Source: Septoria linicola (taxonomy: Eukaryota > Ascomycota > Dothideomycetes > Mycosphaerellales > Mycosphaerellaceae). From it: DNA of 64,000 nucleotides. Numbering within the stretch: the first letter of the stretch is position 1; the number at the start of each line of letters is the position of its first letter. A model generated the notes under the pieces. That model searched no databases. It was not told the DNA's origin and saw only the letters and a program-made list of their open reading frames with translations. Below, piece by piece: positions 41,202 through 53,100 of this stretch. The DNA lies in the NCBI GenBank assembly GCA_024114885.1, contig CP099428.1, positions 930,001 through 994,000 on the forward strand, written 5' to 3'. The translations under genes were made by a program, and so were the position numbers.

Positions 41202-44119
41202 ATGTTCGTCTACAAGCGCGGTACGTAGTCTATCTCTCTACAGATAGCAGATTGAGGAAGCGTTCTGGCGAATCTACCATCTTCTGCAATCGACATCGCC
41301 ACCATCACGTCGGCAGGACCACAACTGACGCCAGACCCAGATGGCCGCAAGGAGCGCGTGCAGTTCGACAAGATCACAGCTCGTGTGTCGAGGCTCTGTT
41401 ACGGCCTTGACCCAGAGCATGTCGACTCGACAGCCATCACCATGAAGGTGATTAACGGTGTCTACCAAGGTGTCACCACTATCCAGCTCGATGACTTGGT
41501 ACGTGACGCGACTTCATGCAACCACTTTACGAATCTGACGATAGCTTCTAGGCCGCCGAGACTGCCGCATACATGACCACCACACACCCTGACTATGCCA
41601 TCCTCGCCGCGCGTATCGCCGTGTCCAACCTCCACAAGCAGACAAAGAAGCAGTTCTCGGCTGTCGTGTCTGATCTATACCACTATGTCAACCCAAAGAA
41701 CAAGAAGCCATCGCCTATGATCTCAGACTACACATATAAGGTCATTATGGAACACGCAGACGAGCTGAACTCTGCCATTGTCTACGACAGAGATTTCAAC
41801 TACCAATACTTTGGCTTCAAGACGCTCGAGCGCTCATATCTGCTCCGTATCGACGGCAAGGTGGCTGAAAGACCACAGCACATGATCATGCGTGTCGCTG
41901 TCGGTATTCACGGCGAGGACATCGAGGCCGCCATTGAGACATACAACTACATGTCTAGCAAGTACTTCACGCACGCTTCGCCTACACTGTTCAGCGCTGG
42001 TACGCCTAATGCTCAGTTGGCTTCGTGTTTCTTGATCGACATGAAGGATGACAGCATTGATGGTATCTACGACACCCTGAAGACTTGCGCTATGATCTCA
42101 AAGAATGCTGGCGGCATCGGCTTGAACTGCCACAAGATCCGCGCTACTGGATCGTACATCGCCGGTACAAACGGAACATCGAACGGCTTGATCCCGATGT
42201 TGCGTGTATACAACAACACCGCCCGCTACGTTGACCAAGGTGGCAACAAGCGTCCTGGTGCGTTCGCCATTTATCTGGAGCCATGGCACGCAGATGTCCT
42301 GCCATTCATGGATCTTCGCAAGAACCACGGAAAGGAAGAGGTTCGTGCTCGCGACCTTTTCTTCGCTCTGTGGATCCCAGATTTGTTCATGAAGCGTGTG
42401 GAAGCCAATGCCGAATGGACGTTGATGTGCCCCAACGAGTGCCCTGGTCTTGCCGATGTCTATGGTGATGAGTTCGAGGAGCTCTACACACAATACGAGC
42501 GCGAGGGCCGCGGACGCGAGACCGTGCGCGCTCAGAAGATCTGGTATGCCATCTTGGAGGCGCAGACCGAGACTGGTGGTCCGTTCATCCTGTACAAGGA
42601 CGCCGCCAACCGCAAGAGCAACCAGAAGAACTTGGGAACGATCAAGAGCTCCAACTTGTGCACTGAGATCATTGAGTACACTGCACCAGACGAAGTGGCA
42701 GTGTGCAACCTGGCATCTCTTGCTCTCCCAACTTACGTCGACCTCGAAAATGAGAGCTTTGACTTCCAGAAGCTCCACGAGGTCGTTCAAGTCGTCACCA
42801 AGAACTTGAACAAGATCATCGAAGTCAACCATTACCCAGTACCAGAGGCGAAGAAGAGCAACATGCGCCACAGACCTATCGGTCTTGGTGTCAGCGGTCT
42901 CGCTGATGCCTTCCTTGCTCTGCGTATGCCATTCGAGTCGCCTGAAGCTCGCCAACTCAACATCCAGATTTTCGAGACCATCTACCACGCTGCCTTGACG
43001 GCATCTTGCGATCTGGCTAGCAAGCTTGGCCCATACGAGACATACCAGGGCTCTCCAGTCTCCAAAGGCGAGCTTCAGTACGACATGTGGGGTGTGACTC
43101 CGTCGGACCTCTGGGACTGGGATGCATTGAAGGCCAAGATCGCTGAGCACGGTGTCCGCAACTCTCTTCTGGTGGCACCAATGCCAACAGCATCGACCTC
43201 GCAGATCATGGGCTTCAACGAATGCTTCGAGCCATACACAAGCAACATCTACTCGCGTCGTGTGCTTGCTGGCGAATTCCAGGTCGTCAACCCATGGCTG
43301 CTGAAGGATCTTGTCGACCGTGGGCTCTGGTCCGAGAACATGAAGAACCGTATCATTGCAGACGGCGGATCGATCCAGCGTGTGCCAAACATCCCAGATG
43401 ATCTCAAGGCTTTGTACAAGACCGTGTGGGAGATCAGCCAGCGCAACATCGTCCAGATGGCCGCTGACCGTGGTGCATTCATCGATCAATCTCAGAGCTT
43501 GAACATCCACTTGAAGGAGCCAACCATGGGCAAGATTACCAGCATGCACTTCACAGGCTGGAAGCTCGGCCTCAAGACCGGCATGTACTACCTGCGCACG
43601 CAAGCTGCTTCTGCACCAATTCAGTTCACTGTCGATCAGGAGATGCTCAAGGTTGCCGACACCAACATTTCTCGAGTCGGCGCGGCTAAGAAGCGCATGG
43701 GATCTGGCGCATACAACGCGGTCAGCTCGCCCAAGCCTGCTTCGCCCAAGCCAATGTTCGAGAATAAGGAGCCACAAAAGTCTCCAATCGCCCCAGAAGA
43801 CGTTGTCACTCCTGCTGCCACGCCACCACCAGAGGTTGAACGGCCTCAGCAGAAGAAGAGGACCTTCGGTCGCACATCTTCGGCAGTCGTCAACCCACCC
43901 TTCCCAGCTGATCTCGAGGAGGGCGAAAGCCCAGAGACTTTGGCTACCGATGGTCTCGATGCCGTGCCCAAGCAAGAAGAGCTCCCCGAACCAGCAGTCA
44001 AGAAGGATGGTGCTGAGGAAGAGGAGAAGAAGGATCCTCGTGAGGGCGACATCTACGCAGAAGCTGCCTTGGCTTGCAGCATAGAAAACAGAGAGGCATG
44101 TGTCATGTGCAGCGGTTAG
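41202..44119 (+). CDS. RNR1: Ribonucleoside-diphosphate reductase large subunit
   Basis: Three exons: 41202-41220 (19 nt), 41341-41498 and 41552-44119; introns 41221-41340 (120 nt) and 41499-41551; 914 residues. The start [21 protein letters not shown] forms the N-terminal ATP cone. Active-site features are [41 protein letters not shown] and the redox-active C-terminal tail CVMCSG. The enzyme reduces ribonucleotides to deoxyribonucleotides with the small subunit and is the rate-limiting step of dNTP supply. The linker before the tail (about residues 740-885) is Pro/Lys/Glu-rich and disordered, as usual in fungi. Confidence 0.97.
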
Positions 44120-44406
44120 AGGATGATCGGGTTGTGGATGTTACGATATTTTCTTTTGTCTGCACACGGGCTGGCGCATGACTGGATGAATGATGGGAAA
44201 TTGCACGGGTGTTGGGGCATGACTGCTTTTTGGGCTGCCGCTAATCGTTGGCATGCTGCGCTGCTGCTGTATCAGGATATACAATAAACTATGCTTATGT
44301 TCACAATCATCTCGTCTCCTGTTGTGGTCCATGTCCTTGTGTCTCAGCCTGGACTGTGTCCCAGTTCTTTCTCGGCTTGGCTCGATCGCCATTGTCCTCC
44401 TCTCGC

Positions 44407-44739
44407 TCAGTAGTCCTCTCCTTCCTCGATCCACCTCAGAATATGCTTAAGCTCGCTTGCATTTCGGGAACTGAAAAGCTGTGGCGCATTGGCTTGTGTG
44501 TCGAGACGTATCGCCGCTGTGGTACTTGACTCTCGTTGCGGCTCTGCACTTCTTGGAACACTCTTCTCCGGAACAGGCTCTGCAGCGCCAGCATTGCAGT
44601 CTGGGACTGCCTCTGCACTGCATCGCAAGCCTGGAATGCCTGACTCTGAGTGCGGAACTGATGCAGGCGGACCATGAACATCCCATACGTCCGCATTGAT
44701 CACCCAAGATGCTGGTCGAGTGACGGGTTGGCTGTACAT
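44407..44739 (-). CDS. Small hypothetical protein
   Basis: Open frame of 110 residues, ATG 44739 in an ATCATGTAC context. The C-terminus is a charged helix (ASELKHILRWIEEGEDY). The rest is Ser/Pro/Ala-rich without motifs. A CCTTATATGG sequence at 44802-44811, about 65 bp upstream, could serve as a TATA-like element; it also fits the CArG (MADS-box) consensus. No family recognised. Confidence 0.4.
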   Translation of the reverse strand: MYSQPVTRPASWVINADVWDVHGPPASVPHSESGIPGLRCSAEAVPDCNAGAAEPVPEKSVPRSAEPQRESSTTAAIRLDTQANAPQLFSSRNASELKHILRWIEEGEDY

Positions 44740-45104
44740 GATGGTCTGCTATTGTGACTTGCTTTAGTGTTAGCTAACTTTAAGTACGGCAAGAACTACA
44801 GCCTTATATGGACAGGAACGACTGCGGAGACAGGAAAGACATATGGATTGCTAATGTGAGACAGGTTCTGAGATCCGAGCAATTATTGTCTCTGCGGGAG
44901 CCCGCATCGATGGCACTGGAAACACGAGAAATTTCGACATGCTCAGAAACAGACGCTTGAGACAATGCTCTGCGAGCTCTGACTGGCAGAATAGACTGAC
45001 CGGTCCGGGACCTCTCCGTGTCGGCAAGTCAACGATCAAGCTGTCTACCCTTGCGCATACTTTCGAGATGGCTGCAACTGTTCCGCGGCATGTGGATGAT
45101 GCTC
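44740..45104. other. Intergenic region
   Basis: Upstream region of the small hypothetical gene and 3' flank of the orphan at 45105-46424. It contains the CCTTATATGG element described with the small gene. Nothing else recognised. Confidence 0.35.
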
Positions 45105-46424
45105 TCAAGATGGGAGTTTGACGCCCTCACCTGCTGCTTCTGCCCTCGGTGAAGGCACCCCGTTTGCGTCTGTGGCTCCTGCTCCCTCCTTGTCCTGATC
45201 CTCCTCCACCACCTGAGCAAGGTGCTCTTGAAGCCTCAGTAGATCATGCTCGGATCGAGCTCTCGCATCATGCTCGCACATCCTGAGGTACAAGTCGTAG
45301 AGGCTGGACTGAATCTGTGCTATCACAGAACCTCCGCTAGTGAGCTCATACATAAGACTGACGAGGCCTGAGGCTTGTCCTAGGCACAGTTGGCTCTCTA
45401 CTCTGACCTGATGCTCGTTCATCGCCCCGAGCCTCTGACCTTCTGCCACTGGAAAGCTGCTAATCAGAAAGCTGGCCTTCTCTGAATTCCGGCAGACAAA
45501 TGAGAGTGTCCTCATCAGCTCAGCACCGAAAGTGTCAGGATTGATTAAAAGACGAGCATGGATCGCGCAGGTGATCTTATGCTCCAACTTGGTGGATACA
45601 GTCCGAGCCACATTATCGGCCGACGGGCTTCGATCTGTTCGTCCGCTCGCGCTTTTCGGTGGCGGTACACTCAGAGGAGCGTGAGGTGCTGATTGCGGAC
45701 CTGGAGCAGATGCCACTCGCGGTGTGCGCGAAGAAGCTCTGCTTGGAGGCGTCATCGAGACATGTGGAATCTGCTCGAAAGGCGATGTTCTACTCGGTAG
45801 TGCCAGGTGTCCAAGCTGGTTCTGTTGCACTAGATGGCGAGGCGAATCGAATGGATCATACAAGGGGCCAGCGATTGACAGCAGTCGCCCATTCGCCGCA
45901 ACGTTTGCGTACGCTGGTATGAGCGAGCTGGAAGGCGGCGGCATATTGCTTGACCGAATATCAAGTCTTGGAGTCTCGCCAATAAAGCCAATAGCGCTCT
46001 CGCTTCCTGTCATCATTGCAGGACCTAATGCTTGGTACGTGGCGATTGTCCTAGCCTCTTGATCTCTTCGAGCTTGTTCGCGGATGATCGAATCCGGCGC
46101 TCGACCAGCATATCGAATTGTGGAGCGCGGTGGAGGCTTCCGGCCAGGTGTGTCTGCCATGGTGAGGCTCGGAGAATCGATTTTGTCCCTTTCCCAAGGC
46201 ACGACGTACTTTTCTCGTCGAGGTCGCTTGCGGTTTGATTTGGTTATAGCGGCAAGTGCTTGAGCTGGTGAAGGATACTGCTGAGCGGACGTTCGAGATC
46301 GAGCTTGACGAGTAGTAGAAGCGCGACTCCTGTCGTTGGGCTTCTTGACCGAAGCAGTGTTCAAAGGCGATTCGTAGTCATGCCATGCCGCTTTGTCATG
46401 TGCAAACGGGAAGGTCTCAAACAT
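45105..46424 (-). CDS. Orphan protein with disordered N-terminus
   Basis: Single exon, 439 residues from ATG 46424; the in-frame codon at 46433 is TTG. Residues 1-280 are Ser/Pro/Arg-rich and probably disordered, with a basic cluster KSNRKRPRREK near residue 65 that could act as a nuclear localisation signal. Residues about 280-400 look folded and helical: KLEHKITCAIHARLLINPD, MRTLSFVCRNSEKASFLI, VESQLCLGQASGLVSLMYEL and a final helix with LYDLYLRMCEHDARA. The tail is acidic. I recognise no family. Confidence 0.6.
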   Translation of the reverse strand: MFETFPFAHDKAAWHDYESPLNTASVKKPNDRSRASTTRQARSRTSAQQYPSPAQALAAITKSNRKRPRREKYVVPWERDKIDSPSLTMADTPGRKPPPRSTIRYAGRAPDSIIREQARRDQEARTIATYQALGPAMMTGSESAIGFIGETPRLDIRSSNMPPPSSSLIPAYANVAANGRLLSIAGPLYDPFDSPRHLVQQNQLGHLALPSRTSPFEQIPHVSMTPPSRASSRTPRVASAPGPQSAPHAPLSVPPPKSASGRTDRSPSADNVARTVSTKLEHKITCAIHARLLINPDTFGAELMRTLSFVCRNSEKASFLISSFPVAEGQRLGAMNEHQVRVESQLCLGQASGLVSLMYELTSGGSVIAQIQSSLYDLYLRMCEHDARARSEHDLLRLQEHLAQVVEEDQDKEGAGATDANGVPSPRAEAAGEGVKLPS

Positions 46425-47039
46425 CTTGGTCAAAGACGGATGTGTGAGTCGCAGTTCGTAGGACAGGCTAGACTTGAGCCGCCAGCAAACTGCTCAAGAG
46501 TCTATGGGCTGGTGCAGTAGGAGGAAAGATTGTGCTCGTGTGTTTGAGGAGGAATGAAGTGGTATGGGTTGCGCTTCTGATGCGGGTGAAACTGAGGTTA
46601 CGCTAGTAGCGTTTGCACAAGTGAAGCGTTAATGTAAGAACAAGCGACTTTCGCATTTGACCACATCGGTTCTACTCAATGGAGGCTCCCCTTTCACGAC
46701 GCACCTCCATTCTGCCGTGCTCTACATGATAGGAAGTCTTCAACTCATGCATCACAGCATGCCTAGCGTCAATTTCAACCATGTGTTCGCCTGCAGTCCG
46801 TGTTACTCAGATCGAATACCGTGAATCTTGAGCGATTTTGTGCGCATCATTCGTGAACCAGCCCCTGTACACCACAGGTTTCCGCTGCTCTCTGGCATCG
46901 GAAGCTCGAGGTACTATCTTTTGTCCGATTTCTTGAAGCTCACATATGCGCCGTTCGCTAGACCAGCTAGCTCGCTTCCCATTCAATGTCTTTAACCCCG
47001 GCTACAATCCCTGCATCAGTACTGTCAGACTCAGTAGTC
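46425..47039. other. Intergenic region
   Basis: About 0.6 kb holding the promoter of the orphan gene and the 3' flank of the next minus-strand gene. Nothing recognised. Confidence 0.4.
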
Positions 47040-47429
47040 CTACTCGCTCATGTCCTGGTACTTCCGCTTCAGCCCTTTTGCCTCATTCTCCTCAGCCGCA
47101 TGCTTGCGATCGTCGACCACCTTCCGGTCCTTCCTAGCTTTGTCATTCTTGATAGCAGTCCTGCGCACTTGATCTGGTCTTGCATTCTGCAGTCGCGCAT
47201 CAGCACGTTCCCACACGTAGGTATGGGGCCACGCTTGTCGATTGAAGCTAGCTTTTGGGTGATCGGCCTTGTCCCAGTAATTGCTGGCTTGGATATCTGC
47301 CGCCAAGTCGGTCAGGCGAGTTGACGCAGGTAGCGGATGAGAAGTTGTGCTTGGTACAGGTCCAGAGAATGGGAGTATAGGTGGAGAGGATGATGCGCCA
47401 GCGCTGGAGTTCGGAGGTATAGCAGACAT
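47040..47429 (-). CDS. Small hypothetical protein, charged C-terminus
   Basis: Single exon, 129 residues, start in a CCACCATG context. N-terminal 35 residues are Pro/Ser-rich; then LTDLAADIQASNYWDK and SFNRQAWPHTYVWERADARL; the last 45 residues are a long Lys/Arg/Glu helix (NDKARKDRKVVDDRKH, KGLKRKYQDMSE) probably forming a coiled coil. There is a possible nuclear localisation signal near the end. No family recognised. Confidence 0.5.
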   Translation of the reverse strand: MSAIPPNSSAGASSSPPILPFSGPVPSTTSHPLPASTRLTDLAADIQASNYWDKADHPKASFNRQAWPHTYVWERADARLQNARPDQVRRTAIKNDKARKDRKVVDDRKHAAEENEAKGLKRKYQDMSE

Positions 47430-48066
47430 GGTGGGAATCTTGATTGCTTTGTGAGTGTTGAGGTGAAATGTAATTACAATGTAGTAGTGTGTTCAAGCTA
47501 TGTGTTTGTGGAACGGAAGTGTTGAGTTGGTATGTGAGGCCTGCCTGCAGAAAGAAGGAGGTAGACGTGTGGGATACTGCAGCATATATACGGCTGTTGT
47601 GGCGATAGTCCTGGCGGTGTGCTTGGTGAGACAGCTCGAGGACTCTCATACGACTCCACATGGTGTTTCTGCCGCCCAATTTTAGCCCTAGGTCTCGTTT
47701 TCATTACATTGTCTACTATGTGTCTCAGTCAGCCAGATGCATCACCGCACCTCTCAAAAGCGCAATCCATGTTATGGTCGGTCGAGAGAGTCCCAGCGCA
47801 TGGCTACTCAGAACTGCGCCCCTGGGCATTGTCTCCGACTTGCGATTACTGTCTCACATTCATGGAGTCCAGTCCAAGGCTTGTCTTGAGTGCGAATTCT
47901 CATTCAAGCAATTGACTCTAGCTGTCTACATTCGACGCGTCATTGGAGCTGAAGGCACAAGCGCCTGTGCCAGCGCAGAGGTGCACATCGCTATCTCACA
48001 TGTGGCCAACGACCAGACCAGAATCTGCGATTGAGTCAGTAAGCGGACATGAGGTTCAAAGCACAC
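47430..48066. other. Intergenic region
   Basis: About 0.6 kb with the promoter of the small charged protein gene and the 3' flank of the SDR gene. Nothing recognised. Confidence 0.4.
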
Positions 48067-48950
48067 TCACAGCTTACCAATGTGTATCGCCTGCCCGGTC
48101 CAACTGGTGTTCTTTGCCACGTCCACGAATGCTTGCGCACAATCATCTAGCTTTGTCTCCTGCTTCAGTGCAGCAGCATCTTGCAACCCTTTGATTCGCT
48201 CATCACCATACTTGTTGCCCCAATCGGTCAACAGGAGACCTGGGAGGACAGCATTGACTCTGACCTTACCACCACTCTTTGGCCCCTGCGTGTTGGCCAG
48301 GCATTTCATCAGGTGAACCTGTGCCGCCTTCGTGACACTGTATGCCATGCTGCTGCCGCTCAGTGACTTTCCTGCAACACTCGATGTCATTATGAAGACG
48401 CCACCGTCTGGGTTCTTCTGAAAGATTGGCATAGCTTCCTTGAGTAGAGCATGGTTGCCTTTGACGTTAGTGTTCCAGCACTTGTCCCATTCCTCGTAAG
48501 ACATTGCATCCAGGTCATCGAATTGAGAGAATCGCGTCCAACCTGCATTGCCAATGATAATGTCCAGGCCACCGAATGCCGAGACAGTCTCTTTGACACA
48601 TCGTTGAATGTCTGCCACAACACCGCCATCTCCCTTGATAATCACTGTCTTGATGTTATGCTTAGACTGCAGTTCTTTGGCAAGTTCTTGAGCAGGCGCT
48701 TCTTGGCTGTGATAATTGATTGCTACATTGCTGCCCTCAGCCGCAAACTTTCTTGCGACTTCTGCCCCAAGTCCTCTATACTCATGTCAGAGTAGTGTTG
48801 GTATGAAATTTACCTGATGACATACCTTGACCCGCCAGTGATCAACACACTTCTTGCTTTCAACGCGTAGGCATGGTCGACTGTCTGCACGATCCTTGTG
48901 TCTGTTGTTGACACAGGATGTGCCACAACAAGAAGAGATGAAGTTGCCAT
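48067..48950 (-). CDS. Short-chain dehydrogenase/reductase
   Basis: Two exons: 48826-48950 and 48067-48775, intron 48776-48825 (GTATGT..TAG); 277 residues. The Rossmann cofactor motif TGGSR/GLG is formed across the splice junction, followed by VARKFAAEGSNVAINYH, a classical SDR opening. The usual NNAG is GNAG here (IIIGNAGWT). The catalytic residues are Ser in MTSSVAG and YSVTK. The C-terminal NAVLPGLLLTDWG is the common NxVxPG motif. An N-terminal extension of about 30 residues precedes the Rossmann fold. Substrate unknown; ketoacyl- or alcohol-type reductases look similar. Confidence 0.9.
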
Positions 48951-49561
48951 GAGTGCCGACCCCGCGTTGCCCAAACCCGGAAAGTGCGATGCCGGCCGAG
49001 GGCTAATCACCCTGCTCTCATGTTCGAAGTCTCATTGGGCATGTTGTGACTTGTAGTGAATCTAGAGGAGACTTGACAGATGGAGGTCAAGGTAGGACAG
49101 GTCTGTCATTGGGATCTTGTTGGCGAACATGTTTCGCGACAGGGCTTGTACACAGGAGTATGTATTGACGCATGTCAGCCGAGCGCGCTTCCAGACACGG
49201 CCGAGAAGCACATTCAGTGACACGATAGACTACAGCACGATCAGCCCAAATTATTCTCTCATCAAGCGCACAAACCAGCTGGCTGATAAGCTGGATAGAC
49301 CAGAGTTGTTCGCCGAGAGCATAGCCAATCATTTGTCATGCTTAAGCGGCACAAAATAATTGTGTAATGGCGGATGCAGATCATGAACACATGGCTTTGG
49401 GGGAAATCTGGGGATCTGCTTCCTATGAGGCTGTGGCTTTTCTCCGCCGTTCTTTCGAGAGATGCATTAAAGTCCGTCCGGTACCTGGCGCGTCGCTCTT
49501 ATCTTGAGCCTTCACAACACTCGACAACTATCGCACCGAAAACCCATCGCTCCATATCACC
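48951..49561. other. Divergent intergenic region
   Basis: About 0.6 kb between the SDR gene (-) and the GPI-type gene (+), containing both promoters. No site identified. Confidence 0.4.
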
Positions 49562-49929
49562 ATGTTTCGCGCAATCCTCGCAATTGCCATCACTGGCTTG
49601 TTCATCTCTGGCGGCACTGCACAGACCACGTCGTACGGATAGCAGGCTTCATGACCAGCTCGACCCGCGTGTGCTAATTGCAAAATAGGTCATCCGACGC
49701 ATCCGAAACATCGAGCATGAGTGAAACAACGTCGTCGCCTCTGAACATAGCGACGATGCTCATGACTGCAGCGACTACCAACAGCGTCGGGCCGGCTGCA
49801 GTGGCATCGAGCATTGCAGCAGAGGGAACCAGCACAACAGCAGCGGGTGGTAACTCAGGCGCAGCATTGGCAGCGGACTCCGCTTGGTCGCTCTTTGCCC
49901 TGGCTGGTGCCGTTGCCGCGGCGGTCTAG
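49562..49929 (+). CDS. Small GPI-type Ser/Thr-rich cell-surface protein
   Basis: Two exons: 49562-49632 and 49689-49929, intron 49633-49688 (GTACGG..TAG with GCTAAT); 103 residues. The signal peptide is MFRAILAIAITGLFISGGTA. A Ser/Thr/Ala-rich mature region follows (SSDASETSSMSETTSSPL), suited to O-mannosylation. The C-terminus is a hydrophobic segment SAWSLFALAGAVAAAV preceded by small residues (GGNSGAALAAD), the layout of a GPI-anchor signal. The mature protein would be about 60 residues on the plasma membrane or cell wall. No cysteine remains in the mature part. No function assigned. Confidence 0.7.
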
Positions 49930-50122
49930 GTCCGATAGTGAAGGCACAGAATTGAGAGTGAACAGGGAAGAGGTTATACCATGCAGGCCAAGTGTTGGCG
50001 AACATCAAACCAGATTACAGAGGGCCAGCCATTGACCGTGCTAGCAAGCACCAGCATCAACAACGACTTCAGACAGACCTCCGTTTGTAACGCGCTAATC
50101 CAGAGAGCTGCGGTGTGCTAGC

Positions 50123-53100
50123 TTAGTCAAATGTGAAGTCGTCTAATTCCCCCATGTCCATGTTCAGACCAGCAAAGATATCATCGTCCTGACTAGTCAT
50201 GCCAGCCGACTGACCAGTCTGCTGCGCATCACCAACATCCAGGCCAAAGTCGGCGAATATTGACGTATCCTGGTCGATGTTCATGGCATCGCTGTTGGCA
50301 GCCAATTTAGCAAGCTCATCTGCAGACGTGGTGTTGAGGCTGGACAGATCGATCTGTTGATCCATGCCTGACATTTCTGCATTCGTCGCAATGGCAGACA
50401 CGTTCGTGGCCATAGTAGCATCAACAGCAGATCCACCTGTGTTGTTGTCGTCCAGGGAGAGACCGAGATCCTGCATCATCTGGTCTGCGGTTTGGTCTTG
50501 AATCGGCATAGGCATGGAAATTGTAGGAATCTGAGTTGAGAACGCCATCTGGGCTTCAACTCGCCGGCCAAGGCGGACCAGGGACTCAGCTTGAGACTTT
50601 GGTCTATCAAGCAGTCCTTGAGCATTGGAGCTTTCGAGACGAATGCAGGCGCGTAATCTCCCGGTGGGTGAGGCCCAGTGGGTGGCTTGCTGCGCTCCCA
50701 TGGGAACTGGTGCAGGCGCACAGATCATCGAGGTGCAAACATCAAGCGCAAGTGGCACATTACTGTACTCAGTGCCATTGACTTCTTGTATTATTGCTTC
50801 CATCAGCACCTCGCTACCAAGTGTTTGGCAAGCAACGGCAAACATTCTGTGAGTGTATAGCGGGGGTGGGTTCGGCGGACTGGTAGTAGCTGCCGACCAT
50901 GAGATCAGATCTCTTATGCTCTGTTGCATTCGACCTTCAATGCTGCCTCCAGCTTGCACCCACTGCTCGAGCTCCCCTTGGCGGCATCGCAAGGAACGTT
51001 GTTGATTCATATGTGGTCTCAGAAGTTCCAGCAGCTCAGTCGCCTTTTTGTTTGGATGTTTTCGGCAATACTCCTCTAGCGAATTGTAGAGTGGTGTAGC
51101 GACCATTGCTAGAACTGCTCTGTGCATCGCCTGGGTCTCGGGTGCGTTGCTCGACAGTTTCAACAACTTCTCGAGAACTTGTATGAGAGTATCGGCGTCA
51201 TTGTGATCCTCCCAAGAGTGCTTGGCCAGCCAGCCGAGACCCATTACGAGGGAGGGCAAAAGAAACGGCTCAAGCAAGAGTTCAAGTCCAGATTTGAAAG
51301 TGTTCATGGAAAGGGACTTCGAGCGGCATGCCAAGATACTCTGTTCGAACAGTGTCGGTACGAGAGTGTAGAACGACTGTGGGGAGCACTGTCGCATGAC
51401 ATCGTCACCAATACCGCTGGTATCACCATGCTCATCCACAGCGAATAGGCCCTCAATCCACTGGGTCAGCTGGGAAGCTTGCTCTGGTTGCAGGTCCGGA
51501 TGTGGTTTGCTGACTGTCATATCTTCAATCAGCTTGGCCACGAAGCTGTTACCCAGAATTCCTATATCGTCAAATGACAAGTCGTAGCGATGTATGATGG
51601 CAAGTGTGAACAGGAGTATTGAGGCAAACTCCTCGTATGCCGGCGTGAATTCGCTCTGGTCCTGATCATGCACCCAGTCGTTGAGCACGTTGCAGAGTGG
51701 CAACAGAAGCATTCCGGGCTGAGTATATTGCATGACAAAATCCATGTACGGTATCCGTCTAATCAGCTTGTCGCAGACTGATTTTAGCGACATCGTGTCC
51801 TTGGTCAGGCACAAGTTATTGACTGTCTCCACGACGCATCCGGCGATGGCTCCAACGTTGCCTTGCATGCTTGCAAGCTCTTCAATATGCTCGGCGAGTT
51901 TGCTGACGTTGTTCGAACATTGAGCCACGAGTGTGTCCTTATTGAGCTTGGTCACTCGTGGTAGTGCAACAGACTCTTGCAGGATATGTGCAACTGTCTG
52001 CTCACTGACAAGTCCGTGAAGCACGCATGCTTGCAAGAATTCTAGCCGAGTAATCTTCAAACCGTCTCGCACAGCAGTCGCGCCCGCAGAGATTGGAGGC
52101 AAGGGATCCATGGGTACCATGCCACCTGGCATGAGCGCCATCTGTATACAAGTCTCTGCTGACACCGAAGGTTGCATACTGCTTGCTTGTATCGCTATCA
52201 AGACCGGAATTTTGTTGCAAATAAATGAGCGCACAACTTTGACATTCTGTCCAGGTTCCTTGGTGAGCATGAAGTTCGTGAGAACATCAAACGATGCAGC
52301 CAGAAGATCAATAATCAACTGTTGCGGATTGTCGGAATAGCGCCCTTGTAGGTAGCCGAGAATGGTCATGTCGTCAGTCAAAGGTCTTGCGACCAAGGCA
52401 GCGCACAACCACACGAATATGCCGGCACGCGAACGCACCACAGGTAGCTCCTCTATCTGAGCCAGAATCTGAGCATCGGAAAATTTGGGTCTGCCACTAG
52501 CGTCGAATTCCAAGTAGGGCGGCACATCTGTCAAGCCTCGTAATCGTCCAGAAAGCTGTGAGTTGATCCATTGAAGCACGTTGCCATCATAGCTTCGCAG
52601 CTCATCTACCACCGTGGACCGACGTTCCTTCCACCACTTCTGCTGCAAAACCACACGCATGCCTCTATTCCCCAGTGTAGCCAGTGTCAGTTGTGCCAGA
52701 GCCTCATACAGGCCATCGATGTGCGCATCTGTGGCCTGCATACCTGATAGCTGCCTGCCAACAGCATCTTCGCCAACCACCTTCAACCAGCGATAGATAA
52801 TGTGAACCAGATTCTGAATCTCAAGTGCAGATGTGGGAAGATCAGTGCGGATATAGTGCTGGATAACAATCGTGAATATCCTTTCTTCGCAGGTTGGCGT
52901 ATTTGCTCTCGTCGCGGACGAGCTTTTGGAGCTTGCAAAGTTCGAGTGTCGTAGCAGTGCGCTCAGTAAGTCGCTTGCACTGAAGTAATTCTCGGTGAGA
53001 AGATACTCGGCGTATCTGAACACGAGCACATCGTCAGAAGCTCCATTGGCCCCGCGGAAACCCAGGAGTGTGGACGCGATGTCTCCGGATCGCGCTCTAT

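Noticed and set aside
42098..43975. 625-codon minus-strand frame opposite RNR1
   Set aside because: Antisense shadow of the RNR1 coding strand, created by its codon bias. The plus strand is certain.
44802..44811. Perfect CArG box CCTTATATGG as a MADS-factor site
   Set aside because: A CC(A/T)6GG match is expected a few times in 64 kb by chance, and a TATA-like role is as likely. It is noted with the nearby gene but not claimed as a regulatory finding.
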